From assembly GCA_902525995.1 (NCBI GenBank), contig CABZJG010000079.1, positions 1 through 8,161 of the forward strand: 8,161 bases of DNA. Reading direction: 5' to 3'. The notes beneath the pieces were generated by a model. It made no database searches. It saw only the letters and a program-made list of their open reading frames with translations, and was not told where the DNA came from. The position numbers were made by a program, and so were the translations under genes. Shown here piece after piece: positions 1 to 5,899 of this stretch (position 1 is the stretch's first letter; each line of letters opens with the position of its first letter). Origin of the DNA: Paracoccaceae bacterium. GTDB lineage: Bacteria > Pseudomonadota > Alphaproteobacteria > Rhodobacterales > Rhodobacteraceae.

Positions 1-192
1 GAGATAAATCCGACTATTAAAATCTGTTTGGCTGACCCTTTTTTAAACTCTAACCCTCAAAAATTTTATCTGCAATATAATGCCTCAAGTAATTTCACTA
101 AGGCTATGATTAGTGTTGGTTTATTCCCACTTTTAGATAAAGGCGGGGAAGTTACGAAAGCCATTGGGGTGGTCGAACCAAAATGTACTTAA
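1..192 (+). CDS. 3' end of an unidentified protein (possible PAS-like C-terminus)
   Basis: An open frame runs from the first base to a TAA at 190-192 and gives the last 63 residues of a protein whose start lies outside the window. The visible part includes LADPFLNSNPQKFYL near the beginning and GLFPLLDKGGEVTKAIGVVEP near the end. A hydrophobic strand, then Pro-Leu-Leu, a Gly-Gly turn and a second strand ending in Ile-Gly-Val-Val resembles the last strands of PAS-type sensory domains common in Rhodobacterales, but this is pattern matching by eye on a fragment. It is convergent with the DAHP synthase gene; their stops are 126 bp apart. I see no U-tract hairpin serving this strand just after the stop. 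Reality of the coding region is likely; the family is uncertain. Confidence 0.5.
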   Translation, partial: EINPTIKICLADPFLNSNPQKFYLQYNASSNFTKAMISVGLFPLLDKGGEVTKAIGVVEPKCT

Positions 193-232
193 TTCAAAAA
201 AAGAGTATAAAAGAGATTAAGGCGTGCACTCC

Positions 233-259
233 AAAAAAAGCATGTGGCTTCCCACAGGC
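233..259 (-). terminator. Intrinsic terminator of the DAHP synthase gene
   Basis: Read on the minus strand, a hairpin formed by 259-252 and 247-240 (five perfect pairs TGTGG/CCACA around a 4-base loop at 248-251, then one mismatch and two further G-C pairs) is followed directly by seven U residues (A run at 233-239 on the plus strand). It lies 60 bp beyond the DAHP synthase stop. Stem plus immediate U-tract is the classic Rho-independent layout. On the plus strand there is no matching U-run, so it should act only on transcripts of the minus strand. Confidence 0.8.
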
Positions 260-318
260 TAAAACGACAGCGGAAAGCCAGATAATCTTATTTGCAATGT
301 CTTTCTGCCTGGGCGTTT

Positions 319-1695
319 TTAAACGGACACTGCTGCCTGTTTTTTCTGTGTTTCCCGATGCATCACTAATTCCTCAGCCACCCAAAATGCCAGCTCCAGC
401 GATTGGCTCGCATTCAAACGCGGATCACAAGCCGTGTGATAACGGTCAGAGAGATCCTCGTCGGTAACTTCCCTTACACCGCCCGTGCATTCGGTCACAT
501 CCTGCCCCGTCATTTCGAAATGCACACCACCTGGAATGGTGCCTTCGGCATTATGAATAGCAAAAAATTCGCGAACTTCTCTAAGAACACTTTCGAACGG
601 CCTGGTTTTGTACCCGGTAGATGATTTTATCGTATTTCCGTGCATGGCATCGCAGGTCCACAACACATTTGCGCCTTCTTCCTTAACAGCATTAATCAGA
701 CGTGGCAGATGGTCACCGACTGAACCTGCCCCGAAACGAGCAATTAATGTTAAGCGCCCGGCTTCGTTTTCCGGGTTTAACTTTTCCATCAAAACCTTCA
801 AATCTTCAACCGAAGTGCTTGGTCCACACTTTAGGCCAATTGGATTTTGCACGCCTTTACAAAACTCGACATGGGCCCCGTCTGGCTGCCGGGTACGATC
901 CCCTATCCAGATTAAATGACCCGAGCCCGCAAGCCATTTTCCAGAGGTTGAATCTAAACGAGTAAGCGCTTCTTCATATTCCAAAAGCAAAGCTTCGTGG
1001 CTTATGAAAAAATCAACAGTTCGTAATTCTTGCGCCGAATCGGATCCAATCCCCGCAGCACTCATAAAGTCCAATGCATCGTTAATGCGCTGAGCCATTT
1101 GCCGATACTGAGCCGCTTTTTCACTTTCAGTAAAGCCTAATGTCCAACTGTGAACTTGATGCATATCGGCATAGCCGCCAGTTGAAAACGCGCGCAGCAA
1201 GTTTAAAGTGGCTGCTGATTGCGTATATGCTTGCAGCATCTTTTGAGGATCTGGAACACGGGCTTCAGGCGTAAATTCCAACTCATTGATGATATCGCCG
1301 CGATAGCTCGGAAGCTCTACGCCATTTTGTACCTCTGTCGGTGCCGAGCGAGGTTTGGCAAACTGCCCAGCCATCCGACCCAGTTTTATAACGGGTACTT
1401 TTGCGCCAAAGGTAAGCACCATTGCCATTTGCAAAAGAACCTTAAACGTGTCACGAATTCCGTCGGCAGTGAATTGCTCAAAGCTTTCCGCACAATCTCC
1501 CCCTTGAAGCAGGAAAGCCTCACCTCGAGATGCTGCAGCCAACTTGGCCTTTAAATTGCGCGCCTCGCCGGCAAAAACCAGCGGAGGGTACTTTGACAGC
1601 TTGCCTTCCACCTTAAGAAGTGCACCTTGATCGATATAATCGGGCATCTGTACCCGAGGCTTTTGCCGCCAATCGGTTTTTTGCCACTCAGACAT
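319..1695 (-). CDS. aroG: Class II 3-deoxy-7-phosphoheptulonate (DAHP) synthase
   Basis: Catalyses the condensation of phosphoenolpyruvate with erythrose 4-phosphate to DAHP, the committed cytoplasmic step of the shikimate pathway to aromatic amino acids. The 458-residue product has the full-length class II (plant/AroA_II) architecture rather than the shorter E. coli AroFGH type. Visible family motifs are GGDCAESF (about 65-72), RMAGQFAKPRS (107-117), DMHQVHSWTLGF (about 177-188), GLKCGPS (287-293), CDAMHGN (348-354), HFEMTGQDVTEC (392-403) and CDPRLN (423-428). The expected metal ligands are all present: Cys68, His352, Glu394 and Asp424. The start is ATG at 1695, because GGAG (1702-1705) lies six bases upstream; an in-frame TTG four codons further out overlaps that Shine-Dalgarno and is unlikely. 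It is transcribed alone, divergent from the regulator, with its own terminator. Class II enzymes are often feedback regulated, but nothing here shows by which ligand. The symbol follows common usage for this family. Confidence 0.95.
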   Translation of the reverse strand: MSEWQKTDWRQKPRVQMPDYIDQGALLKVEGKLSKYPPLVFAGEARNLKAKLAAASRGEAFLLQGGDCAESFEQFTADGIRDTFKVLLQMAMVLTFGAKVPVIKLGRMAGQFAKPRSAPTEVQNGVELPSYRGDIINELEFTPEARVPDPQKMLQAYTQSAATLNLLRAFSTGGYADMHQVHSWTLGFTESEKAAQYRQMAQRINDALDFMSAAGIGSDSAQELRTVDFFISHEALLLEYEEALTRLDSTSGKWLAGSGHLIWIGDRTRQPDGAHVEFCKGVQNPIGLKCGPSTSVEDLKVLMEKLNPENEAGRLTLIARFGAGSVGDHLPRLINAVKEEGANVLWTCDAMHGNTIKSSTGYKTRPFESVLREVREFFAIHNAEGTIPGGVHFEMTGQDVTECTGGVREVTDEDLSDRYHTACDPRLNASQSLELAFWVAEELVMHRETQKKQAAVSV

Positions 1696-1870
1696 GTTAT
1701 TCTCCAAGAAAACTGTTCACTGTTGCTACAGTCTATACGGAAAAGAATTTGAAAGAGCCATATATGTTTTTAAGCTCTCTTGACGGATCGAAATAGTTTT
1801 GAACAACTGTATTGATAAAGTCATGATTTTGAATGTAATGCGCCAATTAGTTTAAATGGAATGCGGCCTG
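1696..1870. promoter_or_regulatory. Divergent intergenic promoter region between DAHP synthase and regulator genes
   Basis: This AT-rich gap of about 175 bp must hold the promoters of both divergent genes. Toward the DAHP synthase gene it contains a small dyad, ACTGT (1719-1723) and ACAGT (1728-1732) with a 4-base spacer. A second copy of ACTGTT lies at 1712-1717, immediately before the dyad. I could not find a convincing paired -35/-10 for the minus-strand gene. The plus-strand promoter candidate is listed separately. Confidence 0.5.
1812..1839 (+). promoter_or_regulatory. Candidate sigma-70-type promoter of the GlxA-type regulator
   Basis: TTGATA (1812-1817, five of six to TTGACA) and TGTAAT (1834-1839, five of six to TATAAT) are separated by 16 bp. 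Transcription would begin near 1846, leaving a leader of about 25 bases before ATG 1871 but only about 10 before ATG 1856. A weaker overlapping alternative is TTGAAC (1799-1804) with CATGAT (1822-1827), 17 bp apart. The call is based on consensus matches by eye. Confidence 0.4.
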
Positions 1871-2869
1871 ATGAGCAGTCAAACACAAATAACGTCCTCG
1901 CTTTTGACACCGACCAAAACACGGCGGTTTGCATTTGTTTTGATCGAGAGTTTTTCGCTCTTGTCCTTCGCCTCGGCGGTTGATGCCTTAAGAATTGCCA
2001 ATCGCATGGCAGAAACCACCCTATATTCATGGATATTTATTGGACAAGGCGGAGATACGATATCCTGTTCTGCGGGCACGTCTTTTAAGCTTGATGAAGA
2101 TCTGATCGAGCTAAAAAGAGATGACACCATCATGTTATGCGGTGGGATGAACATTCAAACCCATAGCTCGAAAAAGATTCTCAATTGGATTCGTCGCGAA
2201 GCACGTCGGGGATTAGCAATCGCGGGGCTGTGCACGGGCGCATATCCTATGGCAAAGGCAGGAATATTAGACGGTAAGCGCGCCACAATACACTGGGAGA
2301 ACCAAGATAGCTTTTCCGAGGAGTTCGCCGAAGTTGACCTAACAAAATCTGTGTTCATCACTGATGGTGGACGCATGACAACCGCGGGTGGGACATCCTC
2401 AATTGATTTAATGCTTAAAATTATTGCCGATGATCATGGTGAAGATTTGGCAAATGCTGTTGCAGATCAAATGATCTATAGCTCTATTAGAACAGATCAG
2501 GATACCCAGAGGCTCTCGGTGCCTACGCGAATTGGTGTTCGCCATCCCAAATTAAGCACTGTGATTCAAATGATGGAAACAAACATAGAAGAACCGATCA
2601 GCCCGGCACTTTTGGCAAAAGACGTAGGAATGTCCACCCGGCAACTTGAACGGTTGTTTCGGCGATACCTTAATCGTAGCCCCAAGCGGTATTATATGGA
2701 ACTGCGACTACAAAAAGCCCGCAATCTTTTAATGCAAACTAATATGAGTGTTATTAATGTTGCATTAGCTTGCGGTTTTGCTTCGCCGTCACATTTCTCA
2801 AAATGTTATCGGGCGCATTATGATACCACGCCCTACCGTGAGCGTGGCAGCCACTCGGTCCGAATATGA
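1871..2869 (+). CDS. GlxA-family transcriptional regulator (DJ-1/PfpI-like domain plus AraC HTH)
   Basis: A DNA-binding regulator of 332 residues from ATG 1871 (337 if the in-frame ATG at 1856 is used). Positions below count from the longer form. An N-terminal class I glutamine amidotransferase-like (DJ-1/PfpI) domain spans about 24-195, with a nucleophile-elbow-like GLCTGA at 124-129 (Cys126) and a conserved IHWENQDSF at 145-153. A C-terminal AraC/XylS domain of about 235-330 has two helix-turn-helix units, near 248-276 (LLAKDVGMSTRQLERLFRR) and 297-330 (INVALACGFASPSHFSKCYR). Characterised relatives in Pseudomonas (ArgR, GbdR, CdhR) activate arginine or quaternary-amine uptake and catabolism, with the N-terminal domain acting as a sensor rather than an enzyme. 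Neither start has a good Shine-Dalgarno; GGA at 1858-1860 slightly favours 1871. It lies 157 bp upstream of the ABC operon on the same strand, so it is inferred to control that operon. Confidence 0.9.
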   Translation: MSSQTQITSSLLTPTKTRRFAFVLIESFSLLSFASAVDALRIANRMAETTLYSWIFIGQGGDTISCSAGTSFKLDEDLIELKRDDTIMLCGGMNIQTHSSKKILNWIRREARRGLAIAGLCTGAYPMAKAGILDGKRATIHWENQDSFSEEFAEVDLTKSVFITDGGRMTTAGGTSSIDLMLKIIADDHGEDLANAVADQMIYSSIRTDQDTQRLSVPTRIGVRHPKLSTVIQMMETNIEEPISPALLAKDVGMSTRQLERLFRRYLNRSPKRYYMELRLQKARNLLMQTNMSVINVALACGFASPSHFSKCYRAHYDTTPYRERGSHSVRI

Positions 2870-2903
2870 AATGACCCTGGCTCAGCCTTAAAAAGGTCAT
2901 TTT
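2869..2903 (+). terminator. Inverted repeat after the regulator gene, possible terminator or operator
   Basis: AAATGACC (2869-2876) and GGTCATTT (2895-2902) form a perfect 8-bp inverted repeat around an 18-base loop, and the loop contains a small GGC/GCC stem (2879-2881 with 2885-2887). The repeat begins at the last base of the regulator stop codon, and a run of four T (2900-2903) ends the right arm. It could be a weak intrinsic terminator for the regulator. Because it also lies about 125 bp ahead of the binding-protein start, a binding site for a dimeric regulator is possible. Confidence 0.45.
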
Positions 2904-3014
2904 CCCGCTTAATCGGCATCTTCAGGAAAATGTTCCTACTGCTTTCAAAAGTTTAGTGCTTTTCTTTTTCCAAACAGCAGCGTATTTTAAACTCTGAACA
3001 CTATGTTCAAAAAC

Positions 3015-3019
3015 GGGAG
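3015..3019 (+). promoter_or_regulatory. Ribosome binding site that fixes the binding-protein start
   Basis: GGGAG lies seven bases before ATG 3027 and decides against the in-frame ATG at 3003, which has no such site and would put a charged extension ahead of the signal peptide. Confidence 0.75.
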
Positions 3020-3026
3020 ATCAATC

Positions 3027-4220
3027 ATGAAAAAGTTTTTGGCGGCAACTGCCGCAACAGCATTAATGGCTGGAACTGCATTTGCAGACGGTCATTCTAG
3101 CGAAATCAAAATCGGTGTAATTCTAGGCTTTACAGGTCCAATTGAATCGCTGACCCCCGCAATGGCAGACGGCGCTGAATTGGCTATGAAAGAAGTCACC
3201 GACAGCGGTAAACTCTTGGGTGGCACCGCAGTAACACCAGTTCGGGCTGACAGCACATGTATCGATGCCGCCGCCGCCACTGCAGCTGCAGAGCGTTTGA
3301 TCACCAGTGATGGTGTCAAAGGTATCATGGGCGCTGACTGCTCAGGTGTGACCGGCGCGATTTTGGCAAATGTCGCCCTTGCAAACGGCATGGTGATGAT
3401 TTCGCCATCAGCTACATCACCAGGCCTATCTACGGCCGAAGACAATGGTCTCTTTTTCCGGACCGCTCCGTCTGACGCCCGTCAGGGTGTTGTTATGACA
3501 GAAGTTCTTATGGAAGAAGGTATTAACGAAGTTGCCGTGACTTACACCAACAATGACTATGGTAAAGGTCTTGCAGATAGTTTCCAGGCCGCTTTTGAAT
3601 CTGCAGGTGGAACTGTAACAATCAACGCAGCGCATGAAGATGGCAAAGCAGACTACTCTGCTGAAGTTGGCGCACTAGCAGCTGCTGGAGGCGATCGTTT
3701 GGTTGTGGCTGGTTATGTCGACCAAGGCGGTAGCGGCATCGTACGGGCTGCATTGGACAGTGGTGCATTCGATACATTCCATTTTCCTGATGGTATGATT
3801 GGAGCCAAGCTTGAAGAAAACTTTGGCGATGAAATCGACGGGTCTACAGGCCAGCATCCTGGTACAGATAGCGCAGGCGCTGCCAAATACACCGATATGG
3901 TCGGAGGTGCATTTGATGCAACATCACCATTCTCGCCAGAAAGCTATGACGCTGCAGCTTTGATTATGCTTGCTATGCAAGCCGCTGGTTCTTCTGAGCC
4001 AGGCGATTATAAGGCTACAGTGATGGATGTGGCAAACGCACCGGGTGAGCAAATCTTTCCAGGTGAGTTGGCAAAAGCCCTAGATATCTTGGCGGGCGGT
4101 GGCGACATCGACTATGTTGGCGCAACAGCTGTTGAATTGATTGGGCCGGGCGAATCTGCTGGTAACTACCGTCAAATCGTTGTTGAAGGCGGTAAAATCA
4201 CAACTTCTAAGTATCGCTAA
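3027..4220 (+). CDS. ABC transporter periplasmic substrate-binding protein, branched-chain amino acid (LivJ/LivK-like) type
   Basis: A secreted solute receptor of 397 residues that captures ligand in the periplasm and hands it to the LivH/LivM-like permease encoded downstream. Residues 1-20 form a Sec signal peptide: MKK, a hydrophobic Ala-rich core, and an AFA|DG cleavage site. There is no lipobox Cys, so the mature protein is probably soluble. The mature part starts with SEIKIGVILGFTGP (25-38), typical of the type I periplasmic-binding (Peripla_BP_6) fold. Cys78 and Cys105 are spaced much like the disulfide of E. coli LivJ. SPSATSP (126-132) and NDYGKGL (176-182) match the positions that in LIV-binding proteins contact the amino acid backbone and the hinge face. 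This suits an amino acid or amide-like ligand, but the side-chain pocket cannot be read by eye, so the substrate is left open. It is the first gene of the operon, and a hairpin follows it. Confidence 0.92.
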   Translation: MKKFLAATAATALMAGTAFADGHSSEIKIGVILGFTGPIESLTPAMADGAELAMKEVTDSGKLLGGTAVTPVRADSTCIDAAAATAAAERLITSDGVKGIMGADCSGVTGAILANVALANGMVMISPSATSPGLSTAEDNGLFFRTAPSDARQGVVMTEVLMEEGINEVAVTYTNNDYGKGLADSFQAAFESAGGTVTINAAHEDGKADYSAEVGALAAAGGDRLVVAGYVDQGGSGIVRAALDSGAFDTFHFPDGMIGAKLEENFGDEIDGSTGQHPGTDSAGAAKYTDMVGGAFDATSPFSPESYDAAALIMLAMQAAGSSEPGDYKATVMDVANAPGEQIFPGELAKALDILAGGGDIDYVGATAVELIGPGESAGNYRQIVVEGGKITTSKYR

Positions 4221-4241
4221 AACAAGCAGAAACCAAATTAC

Positions 4242-4266
4242 AGCCCGAGTTCGCTCGGGCTATTTT
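4242..4266 (+). terminator. UUCG-loop hairpin with short U-tract between binding-protein and ATPase genes
   Basis: AGCCCGAG (4242-4249) pairs perfectly with CTCGGGCT (4254-4261) around a TTCG loop (4250-4253) and is followed by ATTTT. This is a strong GC-rich stem 22 bases after the binding-protein stop, with a short U-tract. No convincing new promoter was found before the next gene, so it probably acts as a partial terminator or as a 3' stabiliser of the binding-protein message, letting that protein exceed the membrane components. Confidence 0.75.
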
Positions 4267-4275
4267 CGTATAAAA

Positions 4276-4300
4276 ATGCCGGCATAGGCCATAAGCGCCT
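4276..4300 (+). repeat. Palindrome and small dyad in the leader of the first ATPase gene
   Basis: ATGCCGGCAT (4276-4285) is a perfect 10-bp palindrome. It is immediately followed by AGGC (4286-4289) and GCCT (4297-4300), a 4-bp dyad with a 7-base spacer. Both lie between the UUCG hairpin and the ribosome binding site of the ATPase gene. They may be a protein-binding site or local RNA structure; chance is not excluded. Confidence 0.3.
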
Positions 4301-4324
4301 TAGTAAAGCTTAAAGGAGAGAAGC

Positions 4325-5104
4325 TTGATCAAGGTTGAGAATCTTCACAAACATTTTGGTGGCTTTCGCGCGGTCGATGGGGCCAGTTTAGAGATTTCTC
4401 CGGGTTCAATAACAGGATTAATCGGACCAAACGGAGCAGGAAAGACAACGCTTTTTAATGTGATTGCAGGCGTACTGGGACCCACTTCTGGGCAGGTTAC
4501 TATGGACGGCGAAGATATCACCGGGCTACCGCCGCATAGCCTGTTTGAAAAGGGTTTGCTTAGAACTTTTCAAATTGCCCATGAGTTTCATTCAATGACC
4601 TGTAAAGAAAACTTAATGATGGTTCCTTCAGGCCAGTCTGGTGAAGCCCTTTGGAACACATGGTTTGGACGAAAGCGGATCGCAAATGAAGAGCGCGCTC
4701 TTGCAGCAAAAGCAGATGAAGTTCTTGAATTTTTGACCATTGATCACCTTAAAGATCACCGGGCTGGTCAGGTTTCCGGAGGCCAAAAGAAGCTCCTAGA
4801 GTTGGGAAGAACAATGATGGTAGATGCCAACAAGATTGTTTTCCTTGACGAAGTGGGGGCTGGCGTCAACCGAACGCTTCTCAATACCATAGCTGATGCA
4901 ATTCAACGTTTAAATGAAGAACGTGGTTATACCTTTGTTGTGATCGAACATGACATGGATTTCATCGGACGTCTGTGTGATCCGGTTATTTGTATGGCTG
5001 AAGGAAAAGTCCTTGCACAGGGAACCTTGGACGAAATCAAGGCGAATGAACAAGTCATCGAAGCCTATCTAGGCACTGGCTTGAAAAATAAATCCGGCAC
5101 ATAG
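4325..5104 (+). CDS. livG: ABC transporter ATP-binding protein, LivG-like, TTG start
   Basis: One of two cytoplasmic ATPases powering the importer. The 259-residue product has Walker A GPNGAGKT (34-41), the Q-loop Gln83 in RTFQ, the signature VSGGQ (150-154), Walker B IVFLDE (171-176, catalytic Glu176) and the H-loop His209 in IEHDM. Its C-terminal EQVIEAYLG (242-250) is typical of LivG and separates it from the shorter LivF partner. The start is TTG at 4325: AAGGAG (4313-4318) sits six bases upstream, and the protein then opens with IKVENLHKHFGG, exactly as family members do. No ATG fits. One oddity is that Walker B is followed by Val (LDEV) where most LivG proteins have Pro (LDEP); the catalytic Glu itself is kept. 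The gene follows the binding-protein gene by 104 bp containing a hairpin, and precedes the LivF-like gene by 77 bp. LivG-type proteins also occur in urea and amide importers, so the symbol reflects family rather than substrate. Confidence 0.92.
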   Translation: MIKVENLHKHFGGFRAVDGASLEISPGSITGLIGPNGAGKTTLFNVIAGVLGPTSGQVTMDGEDITGLPPHSLFEKGLLRTFQIAHEFHSMTCKENLMMVPSGQSGEALWNTWFGRKRIANEERALAAKADEVLEFLTIDHLKDHRAGQVSGGQKKLLELGRTMMVDANKIVFLDEVGAGVNRTLLNTIADAIQRLNEERGYTFVVIEHDMDFIGRLCDPVICMAEGKVLAQGTLDEIKANEQVIEAYLGTGLKNKSGT

Positions 5105-5153
5105 TTGCCTCATTTTTCTTAAGCAGGAAAATCGCTGCGCAAGAGGACGAATA

Positions 5154-5189
5154 ATGAACAACAACCGAAAATGTGACAATTATGAGTGA
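5154..5189 (+). CDS. Possible 11-codon leader ORF overlapping the LivF-like start
   Basis: ATG 5154 is preceded by AGAGGA (5142-5147) with a six-base spacer, the best ribosome binding site in this gap. The frame encodes MNNNRKCDNYE and stops at TGA 5187-5189, five bases past the start of the LivF-like frame (ATG 5182). The LivF-like start has no Shine-Dalgarno of its own, so ribosomes ending this small ORF could reinitiate there. Whether the peptide has any role of its own is unknown. A sequencing indel that split a longer N-terminus is the main alternative. Confidence 0.4.
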   Translation: MNNNRKCDNYE

Positions 5190-5895
5190 TCCATTTTTAA
5201 TCGGCGAGACGATGACAGGAGGGTATGGAAATGGCCCCGACATCCTGCACGCCTGTACCATAGCGGTAGAGCTCGGAGAAATTGCCGTGATCGTTGGCCC
5301 AAACGGCGCGGGAAAATCAACTGCCATGAAAGCCATTTTTGGAATGCTTGCCCTAAGACAAGGCTCGGTGCAGCTTGATGGCGAGGACATTAGCCAGCTA
5401 AATCCCCAAGATCGTGTGGTCAAAGGAATGGGTTTTGTTCCGCAAAACAGCAACATATTCTCATCTATGACCGTGGAAGAGAACTTGGAGATGGGGGCAT
5501 TTATACGCACAGATGACTTTTCTGGTACTCTTGATCAAGTGTATGATCTATTTCCAATACTTCGAGAAAAACGGCACCAAGTTGCAGGCGAATTATCCGG
5601 GGGGCAGCGCCAACAGGTAGCCGTAGGCCGCGCCTTGATGACTCAACCAAAAGTCTTGATGCTAGATGAGCCAACCGCGGGTGTGAGCCCCATTGTCATG
5701 GACGAGTTGTTTGATCGTATTATCGAAGTTGCCCGCACTGGGATCCCGATTTTAATGGTTGAGCAAAATGCGCGGCAGGCTCTGGAAATAGCTGATAAAG
5801 GCTATGTAATGGTGCAGGGCCGCAATGCTTATACAGATACAGGAAAAAACCTTTTGGCTGATCCTGATGTCCGCAAAAGCTTTTTAGGAGGATAA
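5182..5895 (+). CDS. livF: ABC transporter ATP-binding protein, LivF-like
   Basis: The second cytoplasmic ATPase, expected to pair with the LivG-like subunit under the LivH/LivM-like channel. The product is 237 residues from ATG 5182. It contains Walker A GPNGAGKS (39-46), Q-loop Gln88 (FVPQ), signature LSGGQ (138-142), Walker B VLMLDEP (158-164, catalytic Glu163), and a switch region LMVEQN with Gln195 where most ABC ATPases have His; that Gln is normal in LivF proteins. It ends with PDVRKSFLGG, the usual short LivF tail. The start at MSDPFLIGE was chosen over GTG 5173 because it matches the family N-terminus. Neither has a Shine-Dalgarno, and translation may depend on the short leader ORF that overlaps it. 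Its last two Gly codons form the AGGAGG ribosome binding site of the LivH-like gene four bases downstream, so the two are co-transcribed. Confidence 0.92.
   Translation: MSDPFLIGETMTGGYGNGPDILHACTIAVELGEIAVIVGPNGAGKSTAMKAIFGMLALRQGSVQLDGEDISQLNPQDRVVKGMGFVPQNSNIFSSMTVEENLEMGAFIRTDDFSGTLDQVYDLFPILREKRHQVAGELSGGQRQQVAVGRALMTQPKVLMLDEPTAGVSPIVMDELFDRIIEVARTGIPILMVEQNARQALEIADKGYVMVQGRNAYTDTGKNLLADPDVRKSFLGG
5886..5891 (+). promoter_or_regulatory. Consensus Shine-Dalgarno of the LivH-like gene, inside the LivF-like coding end
   Basis: AGGAGG, the strongest ribosome binding site in the window, lies eight bases before ATG 5900 and overlaps the last codons of the LivF-like gene. It fixes the LivH-like start. 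Confidence 0.8.
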
Positions 5896-5899
5896 GAGT

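Noticed and set aside
183..467. 94-codon plus-strand frame over the convergent gap and the DAHP synthase end
   Set aside because: It crosses the terminator hairpin and runs antisense to the conserved C-terminus of the synthase; no ribosome binding site.
1696..1707. TTG start for the DAHP synthase, four codons upstream of ATG
   Set aside because: The TTG overlaps the GGAG that serves the ATG at 1695.
1754..1778. AGAGC/GCTCT inverted repeat with a 15-base loop in the divergent region
   Set aside because: Only five pairs and no extension; expected by chance.
1856..1870. Upstream ATG for the GlxA-type regulator
   Set aside because: It has no Shine-Dalgarno and lies only about 10 bases from the likely transcription start; it is not excluded, but ATG 1871 is slightly better.
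3003..3026. Upstream ATG for the binding protein
   Set aside because: It would add eight polar residues before a standard signal peptide, and the Shine-Dalgarno lies downstream of it.
3268..3292. GCC/GCA-rich repetitive run in the binding-protein gene
   Set aside because: It encodes an ordinary Ala-rich helix (about residues 81-88), not a functional repeat.
4269..4274. TATAAA as the -10 of an internal promoter before the LivG-like gene
   Set aside because: No -35 match lies 16-18 bp upstream; that region is the terminator-like stem.
5055..5510. 151-codon minus-strand open frame across the LivG-like end and LivF-like start
   Set aside because: It lies antisense to two well-supported ATPase genes, has a low-complexity Ser/Pro-rich translation and no recognisable domain.
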